From NCBI GenBank assembly GCA_958295845.1, contig OY282376.1, positions 1,253,022 through 1,317,021 on the forward strand: a stretch of 64,000 nt of DNA, written 5' to 3'. This DNA comes from Caldilineaceae bacterium (GTDB lineage Bacteria; Chloroflexota; Anaerolineae; Caldilineales; Caldilineaceae). The position numbers and the translations under genes were made by a program. The notes under the pieces were generated by a model. That model was given only the letters and a program-made list of their open reading frames with translations. It ran no database searches and was not told where the DNA came from. Of this stretch, positions 1-9,916 are shown piece after piece; positions within the stretch are counted from its first letter, which is position 1, and each line of letters opens with the position of its first letter.

Positions 1-590
1 GCGGCAATCACGAAGTGATGATGCGGGGCACCTTCGCCAACATTCGTATCAAGAATCAGATGCTGGACGGCGTCGAAGGCGGTTACACGGCCTACATCCC
101 CGCCGCGGCCGGGCAGGTGACGGCGGCCTCCCCAGGTCTTGAAGAGATGGCTATCTGGGATGCGGCGGCCAAGTATGAGCAGGAGGGCACGCCGCTGATC
201 ATCCTCGCCGGCAAGGAGTACGGGACCGGCTCCAGCCGTGACTGGGCCGCGAAGGGGCCCTGGTTGCAGGGCGTCAGAGCCGTGATCGCCGAGAGCTTCG
301 AGCGCATCCATCGCTCCAATCTGGTCGGGATGGGGATCCTGCCACTGCAGTTCGCGGAAGGTCAGAACATGCAGTCTCTCGACCTCAGCGGCTTCGAAAC
401 CTATGACATTCTCGGCCTGACCGAGGAGATGAGGCCCAACCAGGCGTATACCGTGCGCGTGACCCGCGACCGCGGCACCGTCGGTGAATTCCAGGTCACC
501 AGCCGGCTGGATACGCCTGTGGAAGTGAACTACTATAAGAATGGCGGGATTTTGCACACCGTTTTGCGGCGTCTCGTCAAGGAAGAATGA
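1..590 (+). CDS. acnA: Aconitate hydratase, C-terminal part (gene truncated by window edge)
   Basis: The reading frame is already open at base 3 and runs to a stop at 590, so only the last ~196 residues are present. They begin with the [15 protein letters not shown] stretch and contain [14 protein letters not shown] and [16 protein letters not shown]. These are landmarks of the C-terminal swivel domain of AcnA/IRP-type aconitases, which interconvert citrate and isocitrate in the TCA cycle using a [4Fe-4S] cluster. The cluster-binding cysteines lie in the missing N-terminal part. The stop codon overlaps the next possible start (ATGA at 587-590), suggesting translational coupling to the downstream peptidase. 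Family assignment is firm; the choice of AcnA over AcnB rests on the domain order. Confidence 0.93.
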   Translation, partial: GNHEVMMRGTFANIRIKNQMLDGVEGGYTAYIPAAAGQVTAASPGLEEMAIWDAAAKYEQEGTPLIILAGKEYGTGSSRDWAAKGPWLQGVRAVIAESFERIHRSNLVGMGILPLQFAEGQNMQSLDLSGFETYDILGLTEEMRPNQAYTVRVTRDRGTVGEFQVTSRLDTPVEVNYYKNGGILHTVLRRLVKEE

Positions 591-2446
591 GAAGGGAATA
601 TCGCTCTATGGCTGTACGTACAGAAGAAAATCGGGAACGTTATCAGATGTCGGGTTGGGATCTCACAAGGCTCGTGCCGGCCGATCCCGAGGCAAACGGG
701 TCGATGGCGCTTGCGCCCTCGTCTGCGGCTGTCGAAGAGCTGCTGGCGCAGGTGGAAGAGAGCGTCGCCGCGTTCGAATCGCTGCGCGAGGAACTCTCTG
801 CGCAGATGGATCCGGCCAAACTGATCGGCGCCTTGCAACAGTACGAAGAGATAAGCACGCAGGTCTACCGGCTCCTGGCTTACGGCAGCCTCTGGTTCTC
901 GTCGGACACCCAGTCTCCGGACGCGCTTACCTACACCAACCGCATGAACCAGCTCTATGCGGAGATCGAGAATCGAACGCTTTTCTTCAGCCTCTGGTGG
1001 AAGGGGCTGGACGATGAACAGGCCGAAGCCCTGCTGCCGGATGCCGCTGTCCACGGGGACTTCCGGCACTTTTTGCAGGATATGCGGCTTTCCAAGCCAT
1101 TCATGTTGGAAGAGGACTCAGAACGCATAATCAACCTGAAGAATATCAATGGCCCCAACGCGCTCGTCACCATCTATTCGATGTTGACGAACCGGCTGGA
1201 ATTTGAGCTGGAGGTGGACGGCGAGGTGAAGCGGCTGACCCGCGAAGAGGTGATGGCGCACGCCTACTCATCCGATCCTGACATGCGCGCTGCCGCCTAC
1301 CAGTGCCTGTACAAGGTGTATAAGGAAGAAGCGCCGATTCTGGCACAGATCTATATCAACCTGGTACGCGACTACTATAATGAGAACGTCACCCTGCGCA
1401 GCTACGATGCCCCTATCGCGGTGCGCAATCTGAGCAATGACATTCCCTACGACGCGGTCAGGGCCCTGCTGGATGTCGCCCGCCGCAACGCCCCTCTCTT
1501 CCAGCGTTACTTCTCGCTCAAGGCAAAGTGGCTGGGCGTGGAAAAGCTGCGCCGCTACGACATCTACGCGCCCCTGATGGAGTCGTCACGGGACGTTGCC
1601 TATGACGATGCGGTCGAGCTTGTCCTGGATACCTTTACTCGCTTCGATCTTGATTTCGCCAGCAAGGCCCAGCGCGTCTTCGACGATAATCACGTCGACA
1701 GCGAGGTGCGCAAAGGGAAGCGCGCCGGCGCCTTCTGCGCTACGGTGATGCCGAGCATCACCCCCTACGTGCTGCTGAACTATACCAACAAGGTGCGCGA
1801 CGTCGCCACCATCGCCCATGAACTGGGTCACGCCGTGCATAGCATGATGGCCGAGGACCACTCCATCCTGACACAGCACTCCTCTCTGCCGCTGGCGGAA
1901 ACTGCGTCGGTATTCGCCGAGATGGTCATGAACGAGCAGCTGCTGGCCGAGGAGGATGATCCGCTGGTGCGGCGCGAGATCCTGGCCTCCAGCGTCGACG
2001 ACATCTATGCGACGGTGATGCGCCAGGCATTCTTCGTGATATTCGAAGAGGACGCCCATCGGGCAATCCAGGAGAACGCCTCCCCACTGGAGTTGGACCG
2101 CCTTTACCAGGAGAATCTGCAGGAGCAGTTCGGCGACAGTGTTGAGGTGTCGGACGAATTCCAGTATGAATGGGTCAGCATCCCCCACATCTATCACACG
2201 CCCTTCTACTGTTACGCCTACAGTTTCGGCCAGCTGCTGGTTCTCTCTCTTTACCGGCGCTACCAGCAGGAGGGCGATGCCTTCAAGCCGGGCTATCTGA
2301 AAATGCTGGCGCGCGGCGGTTCGGCGCGGCCGCAGGAGATCCTGGAAGAGGCCGGCATCGATATGACCGATCCCGAATTCTGGCAGGCGGGCTTCGATGT
2401 GATCCGGGATATGATCGATGAGCTGGAAGCGATGACGGTTTCCTGA
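587..2446 (+). CDS. pepF: Oligoendopeptidase F-type M3 metallopeptidase
   Basis: A 619-residue cytoplasmic M3-family zinc peptidase that cleaves short peptides. The zinc site is visible as HELGH at residues 411-415, inside [14 protein letters not shown], with the family's further acidic ligand expected in the following helix ([13 protein letters not shown]). Length and overall pattern match PepF (about 600 residues). No signal peptide or membrane segment is seen. Two starts are possible. The ATG at 587 overlaps the acnA stop and has a short-spaced AAGGA. The ATG at 608 is preceded by AAGGGA about 10 nt upstream and is equally likely. A good hairpin terminator follows the gene, so acnA and pepF probably end one transcript. 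Confidence 0.93.
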   Translation: MRREYRSMAVRTEENRERYQMSGWDLTRLVPADPEANGSMALAPSSAAVEELLAQVEESVAAFESLREELSAQMDPAKLIGALQQYEEISTQVYRLLAYGSLWFSSDTQSPDALTYTNRMNQLYAEIENRTLFFSLWWKGLDDEQAEALLPDAAVHGDFRHFLQDMRLSKPFMLEEDSERIINLKNINGPNALVTIYSMLTNRLEFELEVDGEVKRLTREEVMAHAYSSDPDMRAAAYQCLYKVYKEEAPILAQIYINLVRDYYNENVTLRSYDAPIAVRNLSNDIPYDAVRALLDVARRNAPLFQRYFSLKAKWLGVEKLRRYDIYAPLMESSRDVAYDDAVELVLDTFTRFDLDFASKAQRVFDDNHVDSEVRKGKRAGAFCATVMPSITPYVLLNYTNKVRDVATIAHELGHAVHSMMAEDHSILTQHSSLPLAETASVFAEMVMNEQLLAEEDDPLVRREILASSVDDIYATVMRQAFFVIFEEDAHRAIQENASPLELDRLYQENLQEQFGDSVEVSDEFQYEWVSIPHIYHTPFYCYAYSFGQLLVLSLYRRYQQEGDAFKPGYLKMLARGGSARPQEILEEAGIDMTDPEFWQAGFDVIRDMIDELEAMTVS

Positions 2447-2493
2447 GGCGAGTTCTTCTCAAAACCAAGAGAGACAGGCAGAAGACACGATAT

Positions 2494-2527
2494 GGGGCGC
2501 CCTCCAATCTGGAGAGCGCCCCTTTTT
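2494..2527 (+). terminator. Rho-independent terminator after pepF
   Basis: A 12-bp stem with one mismatch (GGGGCGCCCTCC paired with GGAGAGCGCCCC) and a 5-nt loop is followed directly by five T. It lies 48 bp after the pepF stop. The remaining 2528-2745 holds no convincing gene and ends at the relA stop on the opposite strand. Confidence 0.85.
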
Positions 2528-2745
2528 ACATCTCTGCTTTCATACAGACCTCACGGACGGCGCGCGCGCGAATATCAGCCGGGCCTCGCCGCGGCTCAAC
2601 GCCTTCAAAGTGAAGTGTTCACTTACTTGGACTTAGCTTTGGGTCCGGTAATTCGAGAACAGGGCGAGTTGGAGACTGTGCGGGGTTGGCGTAACCGGCT
2701 AAATGCTGGGGACAGTTGTTCCTGCCCCTTGCTCTTTGCCCTTGC

Positions 2746-5100
2746 CTACCCAACCAAACGCCTAACCTCCAACACATTAGGCAGACGCTCGATCCGGGTC
2801 ATGATGCGGGTCAGTTGCGAGATATTGGAAAGCTCCAAGGTGGCGTTGATCAGCGCCATGTTGTTCTTCATGCCGGTCACAGCCTCTGCCGAGCGCATGT
2901 TGATCTTCTCATCGGCCACAAGCCCGGTCACGTCGCGCAGCAGACCGGCGCGGTCATAGGCTTTGACCTGAATGCTGACCGGGTACATCTCCTCGCTCTT
3001 GGCCCCCCACTGCACCTCGACCAGGCGGGCGTGGTCCGCGCGCCGGATCAGAGAGGCGATATTGGGACAGTTGGTCTTGTGGATGGAAACGCCGCGACCT
3101 TTGGTCACGTAGCCGACGATCGGGTCGCCGGGGACTGGGTTGCAGCAGCGCGCCGGGTGTGCGAGTACGCCGTCCAGTCCCGCCACCTGTACGCCGTCGA
3201 TTGAGACGGTACGGTGGGGCGTCGGCTTGAGAAGCTGCTCCGTTTCTTCTTCTTCGGTCTCCTGGCTGCGTTCGTATTCGATCACCCGCTGGGCAATCGT
3301 CTGGCTCGTTACATCACCGTAGCCAATGGCAGCCAGAAAGTCGTCCAGCTCCTCAAAGCCGCAGATGCGGGCGACAAGCTCGTAAGGCTGGTCAACGCTC
3401 AGCCGCTTCAGGTCCTTTTCCAGAATCTGGCGACCCTGGGCGACGTTTTCTTCTCTGGCCTGTTTGCGGAACCAGGTGCGGATCTTGCCGCGCGCCCGCG
3501 TGGTCGCGACATAACCCATATTGGGGTTGATCCAGTCCCTGCTGGGTCCGCCCCGCTTGGCCGATATCACCTCGACCTGGTCGCCGTTGTGCAGCTGGAA
3601 GTCCAGCGGTACGAGGCGGCCATTCACCTTCGCGCCGCGGCAGCGGTGCCCCAGCTCCGTGTGAACCCGGTAGGCGAAGTCGATCGCCGTTGAGCTGTGC
3701 GGCAGGTCGATCACGTCCCCGCGCGGGGTAAAGACGTAGACCCGGTCCTGGAACACGTCCGTCTTCATCCCGCTGACGAACTCCTGGGCGTCGGTCACGT
3801 CCTGGCGCCACTCCATCAGCTGGCGAATCCAGGCGATCTTGTTGTCCAGATACTGATTGGCCTGCCTGCCCTCCTTATAGCGCCAGTGCGCGGCGATGCC
3901 GTACTCAGCTACCTGGTGCATCTCATTCGTGCGGATCTGCACCTCCATCGGCTTGCCGTTCGAGCCGACCACGGCGGTATGCAGACTGCGGTACATATTG
4001 TCCTTGGGGCTGGCGATGTAGTCGTCAAATTCGCCGGGAATCGGGCGCCAGTGGCTGTGGACAACGCCCAATGTCGCGTAGCAGTCGGCAATCGAATCGA
4101 CGATAATGCGGAAGCCGTGGATATCGTATATCTGGTCGAACGGCACGTCCTTGCGCCGCATCTTTCGATATATGCCGTAGATATGTTTGGGGCGCCCGTT
4201 GATCTCCGCCTTGATGCCGGACTCGTGCAGCGCCTTGGCGAGGGTTTCGCGCGTCTCATCCATCCAGCTGACCCGCTCGGCCCGCTTCTGGTCCATGGCC
4301 CGCGACAGATTTCGATAGGTGACCGGTTCAAGGTAGCGGAAACTGAGGTCCTCGAGCTCCCACTTGATCTGCCAGATCCCGAGCCGGTTTGCCAGCGGGG
4401 CAAAGATCTCCAACGTCTCGCGGGCAATGCGGCGGCGTTTGTGTTCCTGGTGGCCCTCCAGCGTGCGCATGTTGTGGACGCGATCAGCCAGCTTGATCAG
4501 CACCACGCGGATGTCCTCGACCATGGCCAGGAACATCTTGCGCAGGCTTTCGGCCTTCTCATCGGCGACGCTGTGGCGCATGTTGCTCAACTCTTTGATG
4601 CGGTTGAGCTTTGTCACGCCGTCCACCAGCTCGGCAATCTCGTGGTTAAAGTTCTTTTCGAGGTAGTCGATCGTGTAGACCGAGTCCTCGACCACGTCGT
4701 GCAGCAGTGCTGCCGCCAGTGTGTCCGCGTCCAGCAGCAGCTCGGCCAGTATGTTGGTTACGTCGATCGGGTGCAGTATGAAGGGCTCGCCCGTCATGCG
4801 CGTCTGCTCGCGGTGGGCGTCGCTGGCGACCAGATAGGCGCGCAGAATCAGTAACCTCTCATCGGCGCTGAAATAGTCGGGCAGCTTCTTATACAGCTCT
4901 TCGAGCGCTTTAATTTCGTGCAGGTTCAGGAGCGGCTGAAGGAACAACTTGCCGCCGCTCACTGGGGGTATGGCCTCAAGAGGAATGCTTCGTAGAAGCG
5001 GACTGTCCGTAGGAAGTCCGTTTTGCTCTGAGTTTGACAGGTCTGGCTGGTCGCTGGAATCCGCAGCGGTGAGGTCCGGCGCCAGTTCGGTGCCAGCCAT
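2746..5100 (-). CDS. relA: Bifunctional (p)ppGpp synthetase/hydrolase (RelA/SpoT homologue)
   Basis: A 784-residue Rsh enzyme that makes and degrades the alarmone (p)ppGpp in the stringent response. Domain order is standard after a Ser/Pro-rich N-terminal extension of about 55 residues. The HD hydrolase domain has ALLHDVVEDS at 131-140. The synthetase domain spans about 290-420 with YDIHGFRIIVDS, and a TGS domain lies at about 452-515. A helical region and a C-terminal ACT domain occupy about 705-784. The RRKD stretch at 315-318 matches the RXKD charge motif of bifunctional enzymes rather than the EXDD of synthesis-only RelA, and the HD residues are intact. Both activities are therefore expected. 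The gene has its own upstream promoter and is transcribed away from pepF. Confidence 0.95.
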   Translation of the reverse strand: MAGTELAPDLTAADSSDQPDLSNSEQNGLPTDSPLLRSIPLEAIPPVSGGKLFLQPLLNLHEIKALEELYKKLPDYFSADERLLILRAYLVASDAHREQTRMTGEPFILHPIDVTNILAELLLDADTLAAALLHDVVEDSVYTIDYLEKNFNHEIAELVDGVTKLNRIKELSNMRHSVADEKAESLRKMFLAMVEDIRVVLIKLADRVHNMRTLEGHQEHKRRRIARETLEIFAPLANRLGIWQIKWELEDLSFRYLEPVTYRNLSRAMDQKRAERVSWMDETRETLAKALHESGIKAEINGRPKHIYGIYRKMRRKDVPFDQIYDIHGFRIIVDSIADCYATLGVVHSHWRPIPGEFDDYIASPKDNMYRSLHTAVVGSNGKPMEVQIRTNEMHQVAEYGIAAHWRYKEGRQANQYLDNKIAWIRQLMEWRQDVTDAQEFVSGMKTDVFQDRVYVFTPRGDVIDLPHSSTAIDFAYRVHTELGHRCRGAKVNGRLVPLDFQLHNGDQVEVISAKRGGPSRDWINPNMGYVATTRARGKIRTWFRKQAREENVAQGRQILEKDLKRLSVDQPYELVARICGFEELDDFLAAIGYGDVTSQTIAQRVIEYERSQETEEEETEQLLKPTPHRTVSIDGVQVAGLDGVLAHPARCCNPVPGDPIVGYVTKGRGVSIHKTNCPNIASLIRRADHARLVEVQWGAKSEEMYPVSIQVKAYDRAGLLRDVTGLVADEKINMRSAEAVTGMKNNMALINATLELSNISQLTRIMTRIERLPNVLEVRRLVG

Positions 5101-5445
5101 GGCTATGTCTTCTCTCTCCGTCCTTTCGTGGTATTCACAACGGCACAGGTCCCATGTCTGCCTTCTTTCTCATCTGGGCCCGAATTATAGCAGGGATCGG
5201 GCCGGCGCTGCAATGCCCCAGAATAGGGCCAGTCAATGTCGCTGACCGACCCCCTTTTGTGACCGATTTCGGGAATTTACACTGGAAACTGGGCGTTCAG
5301 GCCTCTATTTTGGGTGATTATGGGTCTAAGGGTAGGGCTAAAACCGATGTGAGACGAAATCCGTTCAAACCATCTACGACCCGTCAATGAACTGACGCGC
5401 TTCGACGGAATGGCAACAGCCAATCGATTGGGAGGGCGGGGGCCG
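5101..5445. other. Intergenic region between miaA and relA
   Basis: This 345-bp stretch separates the miaA stop from the relA start, both on the minus strand. It holds the relA promoter near 5184-5192. No reading frame with recognisable features, no tRNA and no hairpin with a T-run was seen in the rest. Confidence 0.6.
5184..5192 (-). promoter_or_regulatory. Extended -10 promoter for relA
   Basis: On the minus strand the sequence reads TGCTATAAT, a perfect -10 hexamer with the TGn extension. It lies about 84 bp before the relA start. The -35 candidates (TTGCAG at 19 nt spacing) are weak, as expected for an extended -10 promoter. Predicted from sequence only. Confidence 0.6.
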
Positions 5446-6450
5446 CTATCGCGGGGCGGACTGCTGGTTCTCGGGATCAGGCAGCGGCGCATCATGCTGA
5501 TCGCTGTTCCCTTGCAGGAACTGGGCCACCAGATTACGGATGGCCGGCTGCGGATCTTCAGCTGTGTCAAACCAGTGGATGTCGGGGATGCGTCGAAACC
5601 AGGTGTACTGGTGGCGCACGAAGCGGTGGGTTTCAATCTGAATGCGCTCGACAGCCGCGGCCAGGGTGGTCTCGCCGCGCAGATGTGCCGCTATTTCCCG
5701 GTAACCCAGGCTGGAGAAGGACGGCAGCTCAGGCGAGTAGCCGGCAGCCAGCAGCGACGCCATCTCCTCCACCAGGCCGGCTTCCATCATTTCATGAACG
5801 CGGCGGTCGATGCGCTCATGCAGGCGCGGCCGCGGCAGGTCCAGGCCGATTTTGAGGATCCGAAAGGGGGGCGGTGTCGCGGTTTCCAGTTCGCTCTTTC
5901 TGCGGCCGGTTGTCTGCACGATCTCCAGGGCGCGAATGACCCGGCGTAGATTGTTGGGGTGAATTTGTTCGGCGGCTTCGGGGTCCGAGGCCTGCAGCCG
6001 CGCGTGCAGCGCGGCGCGTCCGTTTTCCTGCGCGAACGCCTCCAGATCGGCCCGCAGCGCCGGGTTGGGCGCGACCTCAGGTATCTGCAGCCCTTCAGTC
6101 ACCGCCCGCAGATACAGGGCCGAACCGCCCACGAGAAAGGGCACGCGCTCTCGCAGGTGGATGTCGTCTATGACGCTGAAGGCCAACTGTTGATAGGTTG
6201 CCAGTGCCATCTGCTTGTCAGGCGGCTGGATGTCAACGAGGTGATGGGGGACGCGCGCCTGCTCCTTTGCGCTCGGCTTGGCGGTGCCGATGTCCATGCC
6301 AGTGTAGATCTGCCGGCTGTCGGCGCCGACTATCTCTCCGTCGAAGCGCGCGGCAAGGTCGAGGCTGAGAGAGGTCTTGCCGACAGCCGTCGGGCCAAGA
6401 ATTACGATCAGGGGCGGCCATGCCTTCTCCGTTTCATCCGGTGACGGCAT
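5446..6450 (-). CDS. miaA: tRNA dimethylallyltransferase
   Basis: A 334-residue enzyme that transfers dimethylallyl from DMAPP to N6 of A37 in tRNAs reading codons that begin with U. The P-loop GPTAVGKTS sits at residues 19-27, followed by DSRQIYTGMDIGTAKPS, the family's hallmark, and later RRVIRALEI and FSSLGYREI. The length is normal apart from a short Gln/Ser-rich tail of about 20 residues. Its start overlaps the end of the YraN-family gene upstream by 17 bp, so the two are probably one operon. The relA gene downstream has its own promoter. Confidence 0.95.
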   Translation of the reverse strand: MPSPDETEKAWPPLIVILGPTAVGKTSLSLDLAARFDGEIVGADSRQIYTGMDIGTAKPSAKEQARVPHHLVDIQPPDKQMALATYQQLAFSVIDDIHLRERVPFLVGGSALYLRAVTEGLQIPEVAPNPALRADLEAFAQENGRAALHARLQASDPEAAEQIHPNNLRRVIRALEIVQTTGRRKSELETATPPPFRILKIGLDLPRPRLHERIDRRVHEMMEAGLVEEMASLLAAGYSPELPSFSSLGYREIAAHLRGETTLAAAVERIQIETHRFVRHQYTWFRRIPDIHWFDTAEDPQPAIRNLVAQFLQGNSDQHDAPLPDPENQQSAPR

Positions 6451-6832
6451 GGCGGATATGCTCCACGCTGATCAACTTGCCGGTCCTGTCCATCTGCACC
6501 GCTACGGCGTCAATGCGCCAGGGGCCCGGCCAGTTGGTTTCCTGTACGTACATCGACGCCAGCTCCCGCAGCTTCTCCTGCTTTCGGGGCGTAAACGACT
6601 GCAGAGCGGAACCGTAGCTGTGGCCCCGCCGGGTGCGCACCTCGACCACGACCAACCATCGTGAATCGGGCGCGCCCCGGCTTAAGTCCGGGCCGCATTC
6701 CTCGGCGATGATGTCCAGCTCACCGGCCCGGCAGCGCCAGTTGCGCTCCATTATGCGCAGGCCGGCCTCCTGCAGGGCGCGAACCGCGAGCAGTTCCCCC
6801 CTTTTTCCCAGAGATTGACGCCCATCTCGCAC
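6434..6832 (-). CDS. YraN/UPF0102 family protein
   Basis: A 132-residue protein of the UPF0102 (YraN) family, a restriction-endonuclease-like fold of uncertain cellular role. The sequence shows the family start [16 protein letters not shown], then [14 protein letters not shown], and [10 protein letters not shown], which gives the D...(E)VK-like core with Arg in place of the usual Lys. About 20 residues ([11 protein letters not shown] region) are inserted between the Asp and Glu strands. It overlaps miaA by 17 bp. Members are often found near rnhB and DNA-uptake genes, which are not present here. Confidence 0.85.
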   Translation of the reverse strand: MRDGRQSLGKRGELLAVRALQEAGLRIMERNWRCRAGELDIIAEECGPDLSRGAPDSRWLVVVEVRTRRGHSYGSALQSFTPRKQEKLRELASMYVQETNWPGPWRIDAVAVQMDRTGKLISVEHIRHAVTG

Positions 6833-6857
6833 GCAACTTGACTCCTCTACAGCGTGG

Positions 6858-8030
6858 TTATTGGGGCGCTGTCTCCACTGTCGGCACGATGCCGGGGCCC
6901 GGCAGCACCAAGGTCGGCGTCATGCCTTCGGCCGTAAAGATCACCTTGTCGGTGTTCCTGAGCGCACTCGCGTTTGCCTGGGCAATGAGCAGCTGCACAT
7001 ATTCCGGCCGCCCCGCGTAAAGCTCAGCCAGTGCGGTTTCCACTGCGATTTGCGCTTTGGCCTGTTCGATGGCGGCGATGGCCAGCGACTGTGCAATCTC
7101 AATGTCGCGCTGCGCCGCTAGCAACTCAGTCTCTTTCTCCGCTTCAATGACCAACCTTTGCGCTTCGACGCGGGCAAGCTCGTTGGCACGCTCCGCCTCG
7201 ATCACAGCCCTTTGCGCGGCTACTTTCTGCTCCTCCAACTCGGCCAGGGCTGTCTGCTGGCGGGCCTCCTCCTGGATCCGGGACTGCGCGATGCGGATTT
7301 CGCCTTCCTGTAACGCCTGTTCGGCATCGGCTTGCGCATCCGCCCGCAGCTTATCCTGCGCCGCCTTTTCCGTCTCCAACCGGCTCTGCACGATGGCGTC
7401 CAGCGCGGTCTGCACAGCCCCGGACAGGATTACATCCGGCACCACCAGGTTCTCGACTCGGAGGCCGAAGTTCGCTGCTCGTGCATTCAACTCATCGTCG
7501 ATGCACTGCCGCAACACATCCCGCGCTGTACCGACGACGGCGTCGTCAAATGTGCGATCACCGACACATACCTTCATCGCCTGACGCGCCTGGTCCTGCA
7601 TACGGTTGCGGGCCAGTTCGTCCTGCAGGTAGATGCTTCTGTACTGTGCCCACAGCGCCTGGATTGTGTCCGCCTGGCTGATGTTCGGGCGGAAGATATC
7701 GCCGCTCACCAACAGGCCAATCCGCTGCTTGTCCTGCGTGATGATCTCTTCATCCTGGACGGTGAAGGGGATCGCCTGGCTGGAGACGCGTACGATCTGG
7801 ACAAAGAGGCCGACATCGGTGTAGACACCGGGCCCAACCACATTCTTGATCCTACCTCCCTGGAACTGCACACCTACCTCTTGCTCATCTACACGCTCGA
7901 ACGCATAAAAGAAGTTGCGCGCAAAAACCATGAGTAAGAAAGCGACCACAATGATCACGACCACCACCACAAGTGGTGACCCGGACGGCATCCTTCTCGG
8001 AACTCTGGGGACATTTCCTAAACTATTCAT
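6858..8030 (-). CDS. SPFH/prohibitin (band 7) family membrane protein
   Basis: A 390-residue protein with one N-terminal membrane helix at about residues 18-42, rich in Val and Ile. An SPFH/PHB domain follows, from VDEQEVGVQFQGGRIKNVV to about residue 205. A long Ala/Glu/Gln-rich coiled coil occupies about 215-335, and the tail is Pro-rich. Proteins of this family assemble into membrane-associated rings or microdomains and often regulate membrane proteases, although none is encoded next to it. The start codon has an AGGAG 7 nt upstream. It has its own A/T-rich promoter and an unusual leader with repeated complementary arms. It most likely faces outward or inward as a membrane scaffold; its exact partner is unknown. 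Confidence 0.85.
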   Translation of the reverse strand: MNSLGNVPRVPRRMPSGSPLVVVVVIIVVAFLLMVFARNFFYAFERVDEQEVGVQFQGGRIKNVVGPGVYTDVGLFVQIVRVSSQAIPFTVQDEEIITQDKQRIGLLVSGDIFRPNISQADTIQALWAQYRSIYLQDELARNRMQDQARQAMKVCVGDRTFDDAVVGTARDVLRQCIDDELNARAANFGLRVENLVVPDVILSGAVQTALDAIVQSRLETEKAAQDKLRADAQADAEQALQEGEIRIAQSRIQEEARQQTALAELEEQKVAAQRAVIEAERANELARVEAQRLVIEAEKETELLAAQRDIEIAQSLAIAAIEQAKAQIAVETALAELYAGRPEYVQLLIAQANASALRNTDKVIFTAEGMTPTLVLPGPGIVPTVETAPQ

Positions 8031-8074
8031 TTGCCACTCCTTTCGAGTGAACTTTCGGCGCGCTCTTTTCAGCG

Positions 8075-8123
8075 GCCGTTATTAACGGACAAGCCGTTAC
8101 TGGCTATACCATATCATATTATA
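8075..8123 (-). promoter_or_regulatory. Promoter and structured leader of the SPFH gene
   Basis: On the minus strand a TATAAT hexamer lies at 8123-8118. Its transcript would then contain arms AACGG, CCGTT and AACGG close together (forward-strand 8075-8098, including the perfect hairpin AACGGACAAGCCGTT at 8084-8098). The middle arm can pair with either flank, giving two mutually exclusive small hairpins. No strong -35 was found. Confidence 0.4.
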
Positions 8124-8273
8124 TCTTCCACTCTCCCTGCCCTAACTGACAGGAGCCGGACAGATTGCAGACAAAGCGGCGCACTACTGTGTCAGGCGTG
8201 TTCCCAACCGCTAATAGTCCCACGAAAAGTCCCTGTTTTGGGCTCCGCGACGTGATGCGATCGGTCAACTGAT

Positions 8274-8303
8274 TTGACACTGGGCCGATTCCTGGATTAC
8301 CAT
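8274..8303 (+). promoter_or_regulatory. Promoter of the metB leader transcript
   Basis: A consensus -35 TTGACA (8274-8279), an 18-nt spacer and a -10-like TACCAT (8298-8303) lie about 85 bp upstream of the riboswitch aptamer. This position suits initiation near 8310. The -10 matches four of six consensus bases. Confidence 0.5.
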
Positions 8304-8389
8304 AGCCGCTAACAAATGAATCGAGCCTTTTGGCAGGATTTCCCATTTTCGGTCCAACGGCAGTCCAGTACGTTGAAATCCTGTCGAAA

Positions 8390-8516
8390 CTCTTATCGAG
8401 AGAGGTGGAGGGGCCGGCCCTTTGAAGCCTCGGCAACCGGCGCTGTAGAAGTCATATCCCGCAGCGTGGCAGGTGCCAATTCCGGCGGTGCGGATGCACC
8501 GGCAGATGAGACGCTC
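8390..8516 (+). ncRNA. SAM-I (S-box) riboswitch aptamer
   Basis: The conserved S-box elements appear in order. The 5' P1 strand CTTATC is followed by GAGAGAGGTGGAGGG, then GGCCCTTTGAAGCC and CGGCAACC, then GGTGCCAATTCC. The closing strand GATGAG pairs with CTTATC to form P1 (one G-U). S-box riboswitches bind S-adenosylmethionine and turn off methionine and sulfur genes. Here the aptamer is followed by a terminator and a transsulfuration gene, exactly the expected arrangement. Confidence 0.95.
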
Positions 8517-8534
8517 TGGACAGAAATGTGCAGC

Positions 8535-8568
8535 CCTCTTCCGTGTATCCGCAGGAAGAGGTTTTTTT
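8535..8568 (+). terminator. Riboswitch-controlled intrinsic terminator
   Basis: An 8-bp perfect stem, CCTCTTCC with GGAAGAGG, encloses an 11-nt loop and is followed by seven T. It sits 18 nt after the S-box aptamer and 70 bp before metB. High SAM is expected to let this hairpin form and stop transcription. Confidence 0.9.
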
Positions 8569-8638
8569 ATTCCCAGACCAGCCCTGAGGGCGGTGGCGAC
8601 GCAGTGGACGATATGGGCCGCGTCGCGAAGGAGAGATC

Positions 8639-9916
8639 ATGGCAACACCCGATACGACCATAACCCAGAACACCGACGGCGCGTCAGGAGCGGCCGCCCC
8701 CAACGGGAAGGGCCCCGACGGGGAGACTCCCAGCCTGTCCAGCCAGACGCAGGCCGTCCACGCCGGGGAGAAGCGTTACATTTCCCATGACAGCGTGACC
8801 GTGCCCATTGTTCAGACCAGCACGTATACCTTCGAGGACACCGCCAGTCTGATCAACTACATGGAAGAGCACATGTTCTGGGATGTGCCGGAAAGGGAAG
8901 AGTACGGACGCTACGGTAACCCGACCGTGCGCGCGGCTGAGTCAAAGCTGGCCGCGCTCGACGGGGCCGAAGACGCCCTCCTGCTCTCCAGCGGCATGGC
9001 CGCCATCACCACTACCCTGTTTATTCTGCTCAGCCAGGGCGACCATTTCGTCATGACCGAAGACTGCTATCGCCGTACGCGCGGCTTTTGCAATACCTTT
9101 CTCACCCGCTTCGGCATCACATGTACCACCGTCGCCCCCGGTGACTACGATGCCATCGAAGCCGCTATCGGGCCGGCGACCAAACTGATATTCTCCGAGT
9201 CACCCACCAATCCATTTCTGCGTTGCGTGGACTATGCCCGTCTCGTCGACATCGCCAAGCGCCACGGTCTGCGCACCATCATCGACACCACCTTCGCCAC
9301 GCCCTGCAACGTCCGCCCCCTTGAGTACGGCGTCGATCTCGCGATCCACAGCGTGACCAAATACCTGGCCGGCCACAACGACTTGCTCGCAGGCTGCGTC
9401 ACCGGTAGTTTTAGTATCACCACCGCCCTGCGCCAGTCCCAGGGCATATTGGGCGCCATCGTCGACCCCCACTGCGCCTACCTGATTCTGCGCGGTCTCA
9501 AGACGCTCGGGCTACGAATGCGCCAGCACAACGAGAGCGCACTGCGTATCGCCCGCTACCTGGAAGACCATCCGATGATACGGCGCGTCTGGTATCCCGG
9601 CCTTGAGAGCCATCCTGATCACGATGTCGCGACCCGCACCATGTCCGGCTATGGCGGGGTCATCAGCTTCGAGGTCGAAGCCGACGGACCGACGACGAGC
9701 CGGTTCATTGACGCGTGTAACATCGCGCGCATCGGCCCCAGCCTCGGCGGGGTTGAGAGCCTCATAGAACAGCCAGGACTCGTCAGCTACTTCGACACCG
9801 CGCCCGAAGACCGGCTGGCGCTGGGTATCACGGACGAGCTGGTGCGCCTGAGCGTAGGCATCGAGGATACAGACGATCTGCTGGCAGACTTTGAACAGGC
9901 GCTGTCAAAGATGTAA
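8639..9916 (+). CDS. metB: Cystathionine gamma-synthase-like PLP enzyme
   Basis: A 425-residue member of the Cys/Met metabolism PLP family. Such enzymes join an activated homoserine to cysteine or sulfide on the way to methionine. The cofactor lysine is K241 in [10 protein letters not shown], the phosphate-binding YGRYGNPT lies at 89-96, and SSGMAAI and the PLP-ring Asp in IIDTTFATP are present. A Gly/Ala/Pro-rich extension of about 35 residues precedes the fold. GGAGA stands 6 nt before the ATG. Control by the upstream S-box riboswitch ties it to methionine supply and argues against methionine gamma-lyase. O-acylhomoserine sulfhydrylase remains possible, since motifs alone do not separate the two. 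Confidence 0.88.
   Translation: MATPDTTITQNTDGASGAAAPNGKGPDGETPSLSSQTQAVHAGEKRYISHDSVTVPIVQTSTYTFEDTASLINYMEEHMFWDVPEREEYGRYGNPTVRAAESKLAALDGAEDALLLSSGMAAITTTLFILLSQGDHFVMTEDCYRRTRGFCNTFLTRFGITCTTVAPGDYDAIEAAIGPATKLIFSESPTNPFLRCVDYARLVDIAKRHGLRTIIDTTFATPCNVRPLEYGVDLAIHSVTKYLAGHNDLLAGCVTGSFSITTALRQSQGILGAIVDPHCAYLILRGLKTLGLRMRQHNESALRIARYLEDHPMIRRVWYPGLESHPDHDVATRTMSGYGGVISFEVEADGPTTSRFIDACNIARIGPSLGGVESLIEQPGLVSYFDTAPEDRLALGITDELVRLSVGIEDTDDLLADFEQALSKM

Larger units (their letters stand above)
8031..8638. other. Divergent control region between SPFH gene and metB
   Basis: This 608-bp stretch holds two divergent control regions. On the left is the minus-strand promoter and hairpin leader of the SPFH gene. 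On the right are the plus-strand promoter, S-box riboswitch, terminator and ribosome-binding site of metB. Between about 8130 and 8270 nothing else was recognised. Confidence 0.75.

Noticed and set aside
3697-4854. 385-residue plus-strand frame opposite relA
   Set aside because: Antisense to conserved HD and synthetase coding sequence; the composition is that of G+C-rich shadow frames.
5446-6450. Plus-strand frames opposite miaA (5410-5949 and 5959-6444)
   Set aside because: Shadows of a firmly identified gene.
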